From Acanthornis magna (taxonomy: Eukaryota; Chordata; Aves; Passeriformes; Acanthizidae), in NCBI GenBank assembly GCA_036785705.1, contig JAWUZG010000084.1:13839501-13903500 (forward strand): a DNA stretch of 64,000 nt. The letters run 5' to 3'. The notes under the pieces were generated by a model. That model had not been told where the DNA came from, searched no databases, and saw nothing but the letters and a program-made list of their open reading frames with translations. The position numbers and the translations under genes were made by a program. Below are positions 36,991-51,224 of the stretch, one piece after another. Each line of letters opens with the position of its first letter. Position 1 is the stretch's first letter.

Positions 36991-39515
36991 CAGAAGATAA
37001 TCAGAAAATATCCAGCCTGTCTGCTAATAGGGTAGGATGCCCTGGGTGAGGGGCGCTGATAATGCGGAGGCAGTGGCGGCCCTGGTACTTGTATATTGCT
37101 GTACTGTGGGCCAAACTTGAAGAAGATTTTTCTTTTGCATAGCTAAATCCATTACAGATCAGACTGCTCGTATGCAAGTTAAATTCAAGAGCTGGTGGAG
37201 CTGAGTTTAAATGCGTGTGTGGGGGGGAGCAATAACTTGACGACTACAAAAAAGAGACATTGCTGCAATGTCTCTGGGAAGATGCTTGTACGTCTTCTGC
37301 TTGTTTAGCATCCTTGAGAGAACAGCAGACGTGAGGGAGAAGCTGTGGCCTGTGAAATGAAGAGGATGTAGTGCTCTTACTGGGAGAAGAAGAGGAGCAA
37401 GATCTAAAAAGCCAGGGAGTAGGAGTGAAATGAGGGTTGCAGGTGTGCACAGCGGGGGCTGCTCCAGGCTGCCCTGTTCTCCCTGGGTAAGGCTCTGCAG
37501 AAAGGGAAGCAAGGAGGAGATCACTGGAAAAAGGCATTGTGGAGGCTGTTGTTGTGCAGGGTGGTGCATTTTCTCTCCTCCTGCTTGTCCAGGCTGAACC
37601 GAGGCATGGCTGGCTAGCAGCGGCAATGCACGAGGCCACATTCCCTGAGAAAGGCAAACCAGTGAAAAATCTCCAAAGAAGAATCTGGCCAGCAAGTGCT
37701 TGTGCCTGAGGCAAATTGGGATCTTGTTTAGGGGCTTGCTGAGAAGTGAGCTCTTTTCATCAGCAGTCTGTTGGGGTAACAGGCAGCCATCGTGTCGGCC
37801 TGCTCCAGGATCGTGTTAAGCGCTCTGACACTCTGTGCTATCTTCAGCAGTTCTGTGGCTTACATCCAGCTCTATTCAGCCTGCTCCAAACTGTGTGTAT
37901 AGAATAAGCTTGAATGCATAAATTTGGAGCCTGCAAATGATGGATTTCATCCTACCCCAGCTAGCCACTGAAGCAGCCAGAGCAGTATTGCTGGTGTGGC
38001 ACTAGGTGCTCTGTTTCTGTAGTGATTGTAGCAGCCTTGCTCCTTTCCCACTGATGGCTTTGCATTGGATGTCAAGGGGCTTAATGTAGTGTGAGGGACT
38101 GGAATTCATCCTCCAGGAAAAGAAGGCGGGCTTTAGAAACAGGGCTTTGGTTGGTATAAGTAGATAAAACAGTAGTTGGTTATGTTAAGTAAATAAAACA
38201 TCACCATTTCTTGGAGGTAAATATGGAACCAGTCCCAGCTTGTATGTATGCTAATTCTGGATTAACTTTTTTCATTGTCTCCCCATGGATCTGTCTGTAG
38301 ATGCAATGGCTCCTTTGGGGTCCCCCTGTGTTAGGCTCCTGCTGTGAACAGCACAACTGTCCTTTGTAGAATGCAGACCCAGCAAATGCTGGTGAAAGCA
38401 GGAGGTACCTCCTGCCTGTGTGTGTGTGCACGCACACCCCTTGCCTCCCCCCTTGTGTGCAGAGAATGAATACATAACCTTACAATATAACCTTGGTCGT
38501 GCAAGGTTTCTCCCAGTCTTTTCTCCCGGCCTTTTCCTGATTTGCATGATATTGTACGAGGCCAGTCGGCTTTTTCTGGAGGGCTTGTCCCACTTTCCAC
38601 ACAGGCAGCCTTGGGCAAGTGGTCTGCTCCCTGACCTGCTTTGACAAGCATGTGCTGGCTTCTTGCTCCACTGATGTGGGAGGGAGGATGAGGATAAGTG
38701 CTGGGGGCTAGGCAGGGGGAGGACATCGCTGTGCTGGTTGGTGGTGTCACCTCCCATCTGGCAGTCAGTGTAGCTGCTGATGGATGAGGAGCTACATACA
38801 AATACCTGCTTCACTTTCTGCCTCACCATTCTCCCGTGGTGTGTGGTAGCTGTACTGAAGTCTTCAAGGGTCAGATCTGCTCTCTCTACTCCTAAGAGTA
38901 CAGCTGCATGAACTCCATTCTGCTGTACTCAGTTGCAGCTGATGGCTCTGTAGCTATTCTGGTGGCCCCTATAATGTCCAAATATCAAGGTATTGATTCT
39001 CAAAATATATGCACTGGAAAGAAATTACCACCATGACCATGGTGGAGGTGGGAAACAGAGGTGTGAGAGAGTCAGACCTAGACCTGGAAGAGTGCTTCTG
39101 CTTTTCCACAGAAAAAAGGAGGCTGTGGGCTGGTGTGGCTCACAGTCACAGGGACATGTACAGGATCTCACCAGGTCTGTGGCAGAGCAGGGAGGTGAAT
39201 GGATGAGGGTGGAAATCTCTGATTCATGAGCAAATGATTGTCATCTGATCCCCACAGTTATTGCACCTGATTGTCAAGGGCCTGACAAGATGTCCTCTGC
39301 TTCACATTCCTTCTGTGATGAACACTATTCAGTAGACATCAGTTTACACCTCTGCTGTTCCTCTTCCTCCATGGTATATATCCCAAGCAGCCGCCCTTTT
39401 CCTATCTATGAGGTGTCCAGTCTTGGCTGCCCCTCATATCTGCTAGAAAGTGAAAAATTGCCAGGTATCTACTGGTGCCTATAGCTGGGGCACACCCTGG
39501 CCTGGGAGAGGAGAG

Positions 39516-39645
39516 ACATTATTACAACCCCTTGTTTTATGGCTGGGAACTGGGGAATGGAAGTTCACATTAAGAGGAGGAGCCTAGAGCAAAGCTGAGA
39601 ACAGAAATTGTTGTCCTAGTCTGGCACTTAGACTGCAAGGTCAGC
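39516..39645. repeat. Ancient MIR-like relic, reverse orientation
   Basis: ATTATTACAACCCC, then GGAACTGGGG, AAGCTGAGAACAGAA and TGTCCTAGTCTGGCACT follow the reverse MIR/L3 order: TTATTACCCCC, GGGGAAACTGAGG, CAGAGCTGGGAATAGAA and GTCTCCTGACT. Many substitutions are present, so this is an old insertion. Confidence 0.45.
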
Positions 39646-42600
39646 TTCCCATTTCCTTTGGTAACTGATGAGTGTCAAAAGATTCAGCACCCAACTGTTG
39701 ACGTGTTGCTAATCTGATTTTCTGATGAGAGAAATGCTTTCTTATCTCAATGAACCCTGAGAAGGTGGGGGGTTATTTCCTTTCATCATTTCAAGCAAAG
39801 CTGTCTTGACTGTTATTTTAGTATTTTAGGTGTCTGGTCTTAGAAGCGACGTCAGTGAAGGGCTGGGGTAGCACTCCTTTTGCATGTCAGTCTTTCAGGT
39901 TGTAAGTGGGGCTTTTGTGTGAAGAAATGGACAGACATCCCATGGTAAAACTGAGTGTCTTGTTCTTGATTGGAAAAGCAGTAAGAAGATTTGGGCAGTT
40001 GAAAAGAGATGTTGGAGGCCTCTGGATGGGGATTGTTTTAAAAATCAGAGGGCCTTAGGATCTTAATTTGTCTTAGTGGCAGATGATTACAAAATAAGCA
40101 ATCTCCCTATTGGTCACCTGCACCAAGGCACTTTTTGTGGAAAAATCTAAAAACCAAGATGCAGTTAATTGACCAGGTCTTTGAGGTTAAAAAATAAAAC
40201 AAACTTCCCAGAAAAAAGAAAAAAAAAGGTGGGTTTCTTCAAGAAGCGAAAACCTCTTACTTTTTTTTCCAAAGCAGTTTCCGAGGCACCTAATCTAATC
40301 TTTCCAAAACAATTCTCTGGCAGCCAGGGCTCACATGTTTTAAAAAACAGTGTAGAAAGGAATGTATTGTGACAGTTTAATTTGTTGCTGAAATATGGTC
40401 ACCTCTGGGGTAATTTGGAGCAACTGTGGAGTGGATGATAAACCTGTTCAGGATGGGAGGTGAGTAAAGGGAGGCTGCTGAGATGAAACTGCCAATGAAA
40501 GATGCCCATGCAGAGGTGTAATTCCTGGGATTTAGGTTTGTCTTCCTCCTTTGATTCTAATGGGGCTGTAGCCTGTTCAAATATTCTAAAAGGGCAGTTG
40601 TTGCTGAGTCCTTGCTGTGGCAGCAAAGGAGGTTTTGTTGGTGATTTTCCCAGGGAGGTGGAAGGGAAGAGCCTCTGGTAGTAGCCGGCTTTGGAGGTGA
40701 AATGGGGGAGGATTACAGCACATAAGGTACAGATCCCTGGCTGGGGATTTGTAAATGCCCATGGCAACTAGTTGGATTTTGTAGTCACCAATCCATGGAT
40801 GCAAACTGAGCTGTGAAAGCTGGCTTGAGATTTCTGCTGTTTTAAAGGGAGAACAAGGCATTTGGTTGCAGGATGCTCTTGAGAAGGCAAAGGAAAGCCC
40901 TCCTGAGTTTTAGTGGAAGATGTACAGTTTAAAAAGAAAGATGTATAGAGTTGCTTACCTGAAGTGTGCTCCTTGTGAAGTGGTGGGAGGCTGAGTGCCT
41001 AGGAGAGGGCTGGGCTTTTTCAGACCATGCTACTAAGTATATGTTTTTTTGGTGAGTCCTGCAATTGCATTGCAACAGGGTTGTGAGGTCTTGTTCAAAT
41101 TCAACTGAAGTTGGTTGAACTATATTGACTGCAGTAACTGGGCTGGCAGGCAGTGCAGCATCTCTAAGGTCAGTTCAGGTTTTCATCTCCTTTGTTTCAA
41201 AGTCTCTCCACCTGGAATTAGTTTACTCAATTCGCAAACTTAGAGCAATTTCAGAAGAAATCTCAGAGGAGGAGAAAAAGAAAAAGAACACTACCACCTG
41301 AACAGATCAAAATAATCAAAAGGGTTTTGCTATGGAACTGGGATGTGACTGGCATCTGCTGCGTGGAGGTGGACAGCCAACAGTCACACTTTCTCAGCAT
41401 GGCTTGCTCTGCTGGGGCATCGGGAGCAAGTACTGTTGGGATTAGAATGCAAAGAGATGATGTTTAAAATCTGAGGTAGAAGCCTGTGAGCTTGGTGACA
41501 ACTGAATGCTGGGGTGGAAGAAAAAGCTCTGCCAACAGTAAGTCACCCTTTCAGGGAGTTGAGTTAAACTTCTCATCTTCTTCTGAACCCTTCAGTTCAG
41601 TCCCACCGTGGGTGAATGTTGTGCAGTCTCTTCCATACTTGCTTATTTTTCCCTATTTCATTTGAAGGCTCTTTGTAACAACTTATTATCCATGCATCCT
41701 GTTATCAGGGAAGTTACTCTGCCTGCAGTCCCTGTCTGAACTTAATTTGGTTGTTTTCTGTAGCACGAGGGCTGATGGCTTCCCACATCTCAGAATAGCT
41801 CCTCCATCTCTCCCTGGCCAGCCCGGCAGCATGACAGGTCCATTTAACGTGTGCTGTCTGCTTTGGCTTCCTGCCCCTAGACTCATTATTTTGCAGTTGT
41901 CTGCATCAAGCTCCAGTATTGCCTGCCCCAAAGGATTGTATATCAGAAGTCATGAAAAGGAGAAGAGTCCTCAAGGTTGGCCTGTAAATCCTAAGTCTCT
42001 CTGCTAGAAGAAATTGCAGTCTTGCTGCTCTATCCTTTCCTCTCCCATGTCCCTGACCCAGCCATGCTGTGTGTGTACATCGTCCTCTGCCTGTCATGGT
42101 GCATCTCTTGACGGGCATGAAGTGAACCTTGCAGGCTCTCTGGGCAATGCTGTTCTCACGGCACAAAGTGTTTGGTGCCTGGGATGTTCTCCTTTCTTCA
42201 CCTGCTAACACAGAGGCAGGCTGAGACCTGCAGCTTTGCCTTCTCTTCAGCCATCTCCCAAAATTATTTGGATCCACTTGGAACATCATTACAGGGAAGG
42301 TGTTGTGAAGTTTTCTTGATGGTAAACACTTAAGGGCATGGGCCTCTCATCTCCCACTTGAAGTGTAGTGTTACCCTCAGGCCTTAGGGACTGAAGTGCT
42401 TTCATGTTAGGTGCAGTGTGAGATAGTTTCTCTCTGAAAAGCTTGCCAGCAAAGTGCAAGATGGGGAACTTCAGGGTGCAGTTCCCCTCTCCAGATGTTG
42501 ACATCTAACATCCCAGCCCCTCAGTCCCCCTATACAGGCAGCAGAGGAAATGAGCACTTCTGTCTCATCGTAATGCAGGTAGATACCTGAAGCAGGTCAA

Positions 42601-44802
42601 ACTATGCTTGTCTCTGCTCATTGATGATAAAGAGGGTCTGGATGATGGGCTCTCGTGGACATGTCTGTGCTATAGGTGAGATGAACCCCACCTTGATTAG
42701 CTGCACTGAGCACATTGGGGTAGCACAAAAAGGAGGCAAGACTTGAATGTAGTCTGTCCTTGGCTGTCTCATCTGGTTAGCATGTGTGTCTTCCTTTTAT
42801 CAAGAAGTTACCCTTCATTTTGATTCCTCCCTGTCCCAGAGCGGAGGAGAGGGATGTCACCCAGACAGCTGGAAGACAGAGTTAAACACCTCCCACAGGT
42901 GCTCCTAGGACAGAGCTCCGAGCCTGTCCCAGTGCTGGATTAAGGGATATTTTAACCAAATGAAGGCAGAAAGTGTAGGTACAAATCGAACAGTTTTGTC
43001 CTTGGTTCATCCTTTCATGCTGAGGCCAGGTAGCTGCTAACATAGGTCAGGGGTTACTCAGGTTCTTCTCAGGAGGTCCTGACCTCTTGCATATGCCCAA
43101 ACAAATACTGTATTGCAGCGGGGTAACACATGAGACCTCTAAATCTAGAGCTGAAACAATGTCAAGGGGACTTCAGATTGCAAACCAGGAGGTGATAGCA
43201 GCTGGAGCCTTCCAGTGCCTCAAAAGGCTCTCCAGGCTTAGTGGGTAAAACTCTTTCTGTTAGGGGAAAAAGAGCTTTTTTCCTAACACTGAAACACTAT
43301 TAAATGCCATATTGGGGCTTTAAGGATGATGGAGCCACTTTCTGTAGATTTGTATCACTCTTGACCTGAACCTTCATGGTTGCTCTGAAGACCCTGGCAT
43401 AGTGTGGAGGGAGCAGGTTGGAGGAAACTTAGAGCTGTTCTTGAAGGAACTAGAAAAATGAAGCTGAGCCAACTGAAAGGAATAAAGCCTGATAGCCTGG
43501 GGAGGATTTTCTTGACTAGCTGAGTTTCCCCTTTGATTTGGAGCGCTTGTTCCATCATGCCTTTTTCTGGGGAAGAATTAGCCCGATGGCAGAAATACGG
43601 TACACTGGGCGTTTTGGGAGCGAGAAACCTGTCCGCAGCAAGAGCCCACAGAGCTTGAACTCAGCCTCTGAGTCCTTGTGCTGACAGCTGGTTGCAAGCC
43701 TGCTCAGTAGGGGATGGTGCCATGCCAGAGTCTTTACCCTCCATCTCATGCCTGTGCTGTCAGCATGATTCAATGCTATAACCCTAAAGAAAAAGAGTCA
43801 GTTTTATACCCCAATTTTGTTTGTTGTTGATACTCATGCTGTAATTCTCATCACTTCAGATACCTATTAAATGGTGCTCTGGAGAGTCTGTCAAAGTCTA
43901 GTGTGTGCACTGCAGTCACTTCAAACTTCACAATAGCAGGGAGTTTATTAGGGGTGAAATTTCTGTCTGGTCCTAGGTGGGAAACACACATACTGTGCTA
44001 CAGAAAAAGGCAAAAAAATACCTTATATTCCATTATATGGTGTATTTTCCTCACTTCACAATGCATCTGATCTCTCCCTGCTGTCTTTCGTGGCTACAGG
44101 TGTCCACCACAAGCTTTTGTACTTTCCACCTCATGCTTCTAGGGAACAGAGAGGGAAAATATGAAAACCCTTAGGAGGTTTTTAATTCAGTAAGGAAGGT
44201 ATATCAGGGCTTGCAGTTACCATATGTTTTTTTCTCTGATACTTTCCTTGTTGTCCTTTCCCTCTGAACTTTGGTACAATAAACAGGGTCTGTGTTGGAA
44301 GAGCGTCCCAAAAGGGAGGCACCTGGCACAGCATCAGGTCCTTGCAGCTCCTGTGCATTCCTAGATAGGTGCATAGGACCAGCCTTTTGCTGGCATCCAC
44401 TGGTTGCTGGTGGGATGCACGCTGGCAAAACAGTGCTTCTTACTTGTGATTTTTGCCACTGACAGCATGCTGGTTGCCTTGTCAACAGGAGATGGTTTAT
44501 AGGTCTCTGGAAGATTTGCAGCAGTGTCACTCGGCTGTTTGCTCTTCTGGTTGAACAGGTGTACATATGGGTCTTTGAAGGCTGGCAGGAGAAACCCCAA
44601 TCCATCCATCCCTTTCACAAAGGTTTTGTAACTATATGACCTTCTAACTAATTTTCCTAACTCCCTAATAACATATATATGTAATTAAATCTAGGCAGAC
44701 AAGGCCATATCAAGCCTTGGGCATGGGGAATGATATAATACCATCAAGTTGCCTTTTGTGTCCAGGGCAGACCCAACCTTATTGCACTAAGAACTTCGTT
44801 AA

Positions 44803-44872
44803 GATTCTACATTCAGGGTGGGAAGAGACCTCCCATCGCAGGAAACCCACTTCCATCCTGTAGTCCACCAAA
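44803..44872. repeat. Possible CR1 3'-end fragment
   Basis: GATTCTACATTCAGGGTGGG followed by AAGAGACCTCCCATC and TAGTCCACC is reminiscent of the bird CR1 tail read in reverse (AGAATGGTTAGGGTTGG, AAGGGACCTT, ATCTAGTCCAACC). The match is partial, and I regard it as tentative support for a sauropsid source. Confidence 0.35.
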
Positions 44873-47800
44873 GGCTGCCTTGGTTTCTGATTCAGCTCTG
44901 CAAATACTGTCTGGTGGCTTCAGACTGGATATGAATTCTGCTGGTGAAGGCTAGGGGAGCGAGGGAGAGAAAACTAAAGCAGCTTGTCTTAGCTTGAGTC
45001 AGCACTGCAGTGTTGCGAGTTTCTGTAGATCCTAATGAAAGGTCTCTGCCTTATCTGTCTTGATATTTTGCTGGTTGCACAACTTGCATGTCCCATAGAT
45101 GCAAATATTTTCCTGGGGTTGGCCCTGGTTGCCCAAGGAGGGTGTTTGTTCAGATTCTCATGCTTCGCAATTAATATAAGCTTCTCAGCTCTGTGTGAGA
45201 GAAAGAAAGGGAAGTGGTGCTAAGTGGTTTGTGTTTTTTTTCCTCTCTCCCTGTTGTTGTTCCTCACCAGCTTGCTGCTTTGAAGTGAGCATGTCGTGGT
45301 TTCTTCCTTAAGAAGCAACGTGTTGCTGCAAATTCAGCTTCGGAGATGTTGTGGGAGCTTTTGTCCGCTGGCACTGCAGCTGCTGCAGGCAAGGCACAGA
45401 CAATACGTGGTGCTGCAGGTACCCAGCCTGCGAGCCTGGTCGGGCTGGAGGGGGTGCCAGCCCGGCTGAGTGGCAGGATCCTTCTTTCCCACTGCATTCC
45501 CACACTAATGTGGTGGTGGCTGGGAGATGCAAGTCCTTGCCTTGCTGCAGACTGTGCAAAAGCAGCAAAGTTCACACCGTGAGATGTTGTCAAAGGAATG
45601 AGAACCTAGCGCGCTGCAAGTAAATATCTTTTCTCTGCCTTGTTTAGCTATGGCAGCCTTATCTCAAGAGGGCTGTATGAAGTGTGCTTGTCACAGCTGT
45701 GCCAGGCACCCACACGGCTCACGGAGATATCTTGCATGTTCTCTTCTGAGCCCCTGGATGAAAAGTGGCTACTTTAGAGGGTAAATTGCCTCCACGGGTT
45801 CAAAAAAAGGTATCTAGTTTAGGCCTAGAGAGCACACTTCACCTATAGGTACAGTGGCAAACCTCTGAGTGAACTTCGTGAAGTCTGTGTTCATTGTGTT
45901 TTTCAGAATACTCTCTGAACTTGCATTTTTGTTTTGTGCTCTGCAAAAGCAACAATTCCTTTGGGGCTGTGGAATAAAGGAAACACTTGCTTAAAGTGGT
46001 GTGGAGGAGTTGTCACCCTGTAAAACTCAACCTGGGCCATTGGCTGTGTGTTTCACAATGACCTTGGCCAATCACACTGGTGTTGTCTTAAGACCATGCA
46101 GCCACTTGGAAGTGAGGAAAAATGGCCAACTACAAGAATTTTTGTATCCAATCAGGGTTTTGACTGTTAGCTTAAGTCAGATTTCCTGGTGGAGTTGATA
46201 TAGTATGTCCTGAGTTTGATCAAATCTGAGGAAGTAAGGGAAAATTAAGCCTGTGGAATGGCAGCCACCACTTGGAACTGCTTCTTTATGGAAGATCTCA
46301 GTTTGGGCAGAAATACTAACCTCAAATATACTTTCCTTCAATGCAGGTCTTGCACCCTCTCTGTCCTATCTTAGGTGTACAGGTGAAAGGCAATAATGGT
46401 AGATCCTAGAGCCTAATCAGCCTTTGATGGAGAGAATTGATTTAGAGTGAGACAACCTTTACCGTAAGTTTTTAAGGATGGATTGTGAGGCTAAGTTGAC
46501 AAACTTTCAGTCTTTTGAGCTCTATGCTTTCCTTACTGTTGGAATATGAATTTTCCTCTTGTGTTAATATACTCACACTCCACAAAACACTGCAGCTTGT
46601 TCTTTTGCTTGAGTAGTGCTTCAGGTTAAAGGTGGCTGGTTTGGCATGTGAGATGGTGGTTTTCTGTGGGATTTTTCCATTTTTAGAAAAGGCTTTGGAA
46701 ACATTTGATTCATTTCTTTTAATTTAATTTTATTTCTTCAGTTGAAGTTCCTGTGTGGGAACAATGAGAGCTGTGTAGGAACTCTACCCACTATACCACA
46801 CTGTGGCTTTGAAGGTTCATTGTAGGGACACACATGGTCCTCAGGGAGTTGCTTTCTGAAAATAAGAGGATTTTAAGGGAGAAAGCAAGGAGCAGTTTAT
46901 TTCTAGTTAGGTGTGAATGATGTACAAGAGTGAGAAACTGCTGCATGTGCCTTAGGAGCCCTGAGAGACAACACTAGTGAGCTCCACTGCCCTTAGAAGA
47001 AGGAGGAGCTTCATCAGCACATCACCCCTGTTCAAAATCTAACCAGTGGCTTGTCTTTCTGCCAGGCTTCTGGGAAGGCACATGATCATGTTTGAGATCT
47101 CATAATATTGGCAAGACTCTAAAAATTCAGAGTTCAAGCTTAAGCTTTTAATTTATTCTTCTAAGGAGATGTAATTTTGTCATACTGAAGATCTGAGGAG
47201 CTATGGACCCATAAAGTAGAGCCTCTGACTGCAGATACTATTGTGGTTCTCTGCTCCCTTAAGAAAAAAACCCAAACACTAAACCACCAGAACTCTGAAA
47301 CAGGTTCTTTTCCAAAAGTGAAGATTATCTGTAGTTGTTCCAAATGACTGTTTTCTCAGGGGGATCATTTTCATAGCTTATGTGCTATTCCTTAATCCAG
47401 CTTGAAGCCCACAAGACAGATGGAGTCGTGACAAGAGCCAGGAAGTTTGCATGATCTTGTTAGACTGGATCATCTTTAACAGTGCCAGTTCACATCACCT
47501 GTCCATTTCTTGCTTTTTCCAAACCACTGGGGGAAGAAATAAACCCCCTAACAACCTTGTGACATTTAGCATTACTCAAACACTCTTGCAGTCTCAAATA
47601 GTCAGCAAAGGGCAAATTTTTTGGGTGTGGGTGAGCAGAATTCAAGAGGAGCCTCAGACCATGCAATAGTACCAGCCTCCCACTATTTGAACAGTACCTT
47701 CATAGCTGTTACAGTCGATATTTATAGTAGCAGGCCAAAAAAAGCCTGAAGGTGTGAAAAGGGATCATGCAGCCACCAGTATGAGCAAACTGTAGTCTTT

Positions 47801-48240
47801 TGGTGCACATCCCATTTCTTTGTCCCACCAGCTCTGCCTGTTGCTGCTTTTAGTATTTGCTGTAGCCCACGAGGTAGTTGTATGGTGTCCTGAAGTCCAG
47901 TTTTCAACCCCCTTTCCAGAGATCATGGCTTAAGTATCAGAGTTTCAGTTCTTGTGTCTTTGCTGGTGCTTGTGAGGGCAGGAATGACCAACTGAATAAA
48001 AGGTCAGGACTCTTTGCTGAGGGCTGATGGCAAAGGGTGATAGCATGAAATCCTCCCAGCAGTCAGTGATTTGCAGAGTGATGTAGGTCATGTAACAGAT
48101 CTTCACATACACACTCTAACAGCATATAGAAAATATAGTAATTTTACTTGTAATAATAAAGTTGTATTATTATGCGCTGGGGAATTGAAGGCAGATGCTT
48201 GGATTTTTCCCAGTGGGCTGAAGGGAGGTTCAGGTTTTGG

Positions 48241-48259
48241 TTTATTTATTTATTTATTT
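48241..48259. repeat. (TTTA)n microsatellite
   Basis: Nearly five pure TTTA units. A similar AAAT tract, interrupted once, lies at 17031-17058 in the intergenic spacer. Confidence 0.9.
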
Positions 48260-49660
48260 GTTAATTATATGATAAACCAAAGCCAAAGAACTATGAGTCA
48301 GCTTGATCTTCACTGCTGCAGTTCCTGTGCCGTGGTCCCCAGGCATTGTCTAACAGACGCCTGTACCCACATGAGGCTCCATGAACCCAGAGACTGCAGG
48401 CTTATTTTTGCCACTCTGTTGCAGAAACTCCTTAGGGAGGCTCTGTGTATGCTTAGGAGTCAGTGGTATGGGAAAGCCTCTTAGCAGAGGGTCCTAGGAA
48501 AACACTCAGGAGCTGATCCCAGGAGCAAGTGCTCTGTGCCAGCACCATATGCAGCTCCTCATGGCAGCCAGATCTCCAGGGAGGAGGAAACAACTCTGCT
48601 ACCGCCTTCCTTCTTCTGCTTTATGATGGCTGAGATTTATAGCTGCTCTGTAGGCACTCTGTGTGCCTCCCTGGCTGAACAAAGGCGTATTTGTGCTTTC
48701 AAAGGTAATGTCAGTCTGCCTCGCTACTGTGTCAAGATGCAGAGAGGGATAAGTGCTCCAAATGGGCTAAGGCTGAAAATTAAAACAGACCAAGTGAGAT
48801 CCTCAACTAGTGTTGACTGTTTTGGCTTTAGTGGTATCAATGCAAGGACTCTACTTTTGCCCCTTTTTTGGAATAAACCTTCAAGGTGAGATCCCAGTTG
48901 TGGGACTCACTTTGGTTCTTACTCCTTGGCTTGGGCTGTCCTCTCCCTTCCTTTGGGAAGTTTGGGAAGCTATAAAAACTTGCACCTTGTCCATATTACA
49001 CACAGATAATTGCTTAGGGCTGTCAGGAGAAGTCATCTTTGAAGTTCTAAGTTTGCCTTTTGTGGTTATTTTTTTCATGACAAATACAGAACTGTTTGCA
49101 TGAGCCTTATAAAGTCCAAGAATAAATCCAATGAATGCTTCTGTGTTTCTTTTAAATGTCTCTGCAATGTGTGCTTCGCCAGCATTGCAGAGTTGTGCTT
49201 GGGCAGCAGGACCAGAAAGTCTGAGAGGCTGGTGGGAGATGGATGGACACCAGGAAAGGCGATGCGAAGCCATGTATACACATATAAAAAGAAATTATGT
49301 TTGTAGTTGTGGTATCTCATTGCTGCAAGGTGTTAGGGAAGTCAGTGGCTTCAGAAGAGAGGTTTGAGTGTTGTATGGACAGCAGAGTCAGCCAGAGCTA
49401 GAAGAAAGACATTCTCTAAAGAGTAGCCTTTGGTGTAGGGGCCTTCTTTTTGGTTTGCAGATTATCTGGCAGGATGAGACCCTGCTCTGGAACCAGAGGT
49501 GGTGTCCACTGAAGAAAGCAGAAGAAAGTTTTGGGCTGTGTGAGAATCCCCTACAATGTATTTGATGCCCAGCTGTCGCTTACACTGCCCTAATGAATTT
49601 ACATCACAGTAATTATAATGCATTACAGTTCAAAGTTCAGAAGTCCCTTTTTCCTTTGAG

Positions 49661-49690
49661 GTTGTTGTTGTTGTTTGTTTGTTTGTTTTC
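49661..49690. repeat. (GTT)n/(GTTT)n compound microsatellite
   Basis: Four GTT units pass directly into four GTTT units, a compound simple repeat within HRAS intron 1. Confidence 0.9.
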
Positions 49691-50870
49691 CAGTGTGCAT
49701 GACCTTTTCCTGCTGCTGCATGGGGTTTGCTTGGGGACTTTGCCATGCAGAGGTTGATATGTGTTGGAGGTTGGGTTGTCACGCCTGGCAAAAATATGCT
49801 TCAGCTGGAAGGGCACTTGCAGGATCATGTTGCCCTGTTTTAGTTTTCCCAAGCTGTGAATCTTCCAACTCATGTTGTAGATGTTTTGGGTTTGTACTTT
49901 TTATGCTCTTGGGATAAATCAGGTGCCAAGGGCAGGCTGTTGTGTGAGCTGTGTCTGGTCACCAGATGCGTGCCAGGGTAGTACCAACTGCATGTAGGTG
50001 CTGGTCTCCATCTGGCATCTCCTCCTGCTGAAGACCTTCTTGGCCTAAAGACTTTGAAGTTTTCTTTCTGTTTGCAGTTAGGGGGTTGTGTCCAGGCTCC
50101 CTTGCATCTCTTTGTTCACTTCATGGACTTTCTGACACTTTTCCTCAGCAAGATGTCATCCCCGAAGCTCAGGGCATGGTGTGCTTCCTATTTGTACCTC
50201 TTTCAAACAAGCAAATCTGGTTTGTGTGACTGAAGTGTTTACCCACTCTGTTGTGCTGGTGCAAGTGATGGTCAGAGCCCAGTGTGGCTCTTTTCTCTGT
50301 CAGTTGTTGATCTGTGTAGAGGAACACCTAAGTTGAGTAGAAGAGGTAGGGCAGGGTCTTTGGAGCTTTATGGCCCTGTCAAGTGCAGTGCCAAAGCCGG
50401 ATCTGGATCTATTCATTGCCTCTGACAGGGTTGTCTGAGGGACTGGAGTTGAGGGTTTCTATGAAGATGTAGGTACATCTAACCTTTAGGCATTATCAGA
50501 GGGACCTCAACCACTCTTCTGCTCTCAGAGGCTTTGCTTATTTGTGAATCAGCTTGTTGGGCTTCAGTGTTGAGGAGCCACATCTGACACAGGCTTGGTG
50601 TCTTGCATTTCTGTGGTTTCTCTTCAGCCTTACTTGGCCTGCAGATGCTGGCTGCAAGCCCACCCAAATCCTCCTTGTTGTCGTTGCTGTGGATTCCCAA
50701 GGAAGCTCTGGAAGGAAACCCCCCCTGGCTTCTGCTGATTGTGCAGGTCTGCCAGCAGATGCTGGAGACTGCGAGAGGTGGTGGAGAAGGCATTGAGCTC
50801 CTGTCCCCTGCACACTCAACCACAGCCATTCATGAGCACATCTTATGACAAAAACCTGAATGTGGGGGAA

Positions 50871-50940
50871 GAGAAATCCCCAGCTTTACCATACATTTCC
50901 TGTGTGACCATCAGGAAGTCACTTAATTGTGGGTTCTTCA
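50871..50940 (+). repeat. Ancient MIR-like SINE relic
   Basis: AATCCCCAGCTTTACCA, then CCTGTGTGACCATCAGGAAG and GTCACTTAA is close to the MIR core order AATCCCAGCTCTGCCA, GCTGTGTGACCTTGGGCAAG, TCACTTAA. This is the clearest MIR-type match in the window. Confidence 0.6.
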
Positions 50941-51184
50941 TTGCAGGGTGGAGTTCATTGTTCCTTGATCTGCTGTGCCAGTCATGTGTTGCTGAAGGGT
51001 GGGATATATGAACCTGTGTGGAGGCCACTCAGAGTTGAAGGAACGTGTCTCCTGTGTCCGTGCTGTGATGCTTGCAAGACAGGCAGGATGAATCCTTGGG
51101 CAGTGTTGCTTTGTTGCTCCAGAGCCAAATGAGGGAAATTCCTTCCTTCCTTTTCAGTATGGAGAGCTGCAGTCCTCACGTCTT

Positions 51185-51224
51185 CAGTCTTTTTTGTAGC
51201 AGATCTGTGCTACAAAAAACACTG
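51185..51224. repeat. Short inverted repeat (hairpin), 17-nt arms
   Basis: The arms 51185-51201 and 51208-51224 pair over 16 of 17 positions (one C-C mismatch), with a GATCTG loop. Twelve contiguous pairs next to the loop include TGTAGCA/TGCTACA. There is no obvious transposon context. Confidence 0.85.
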
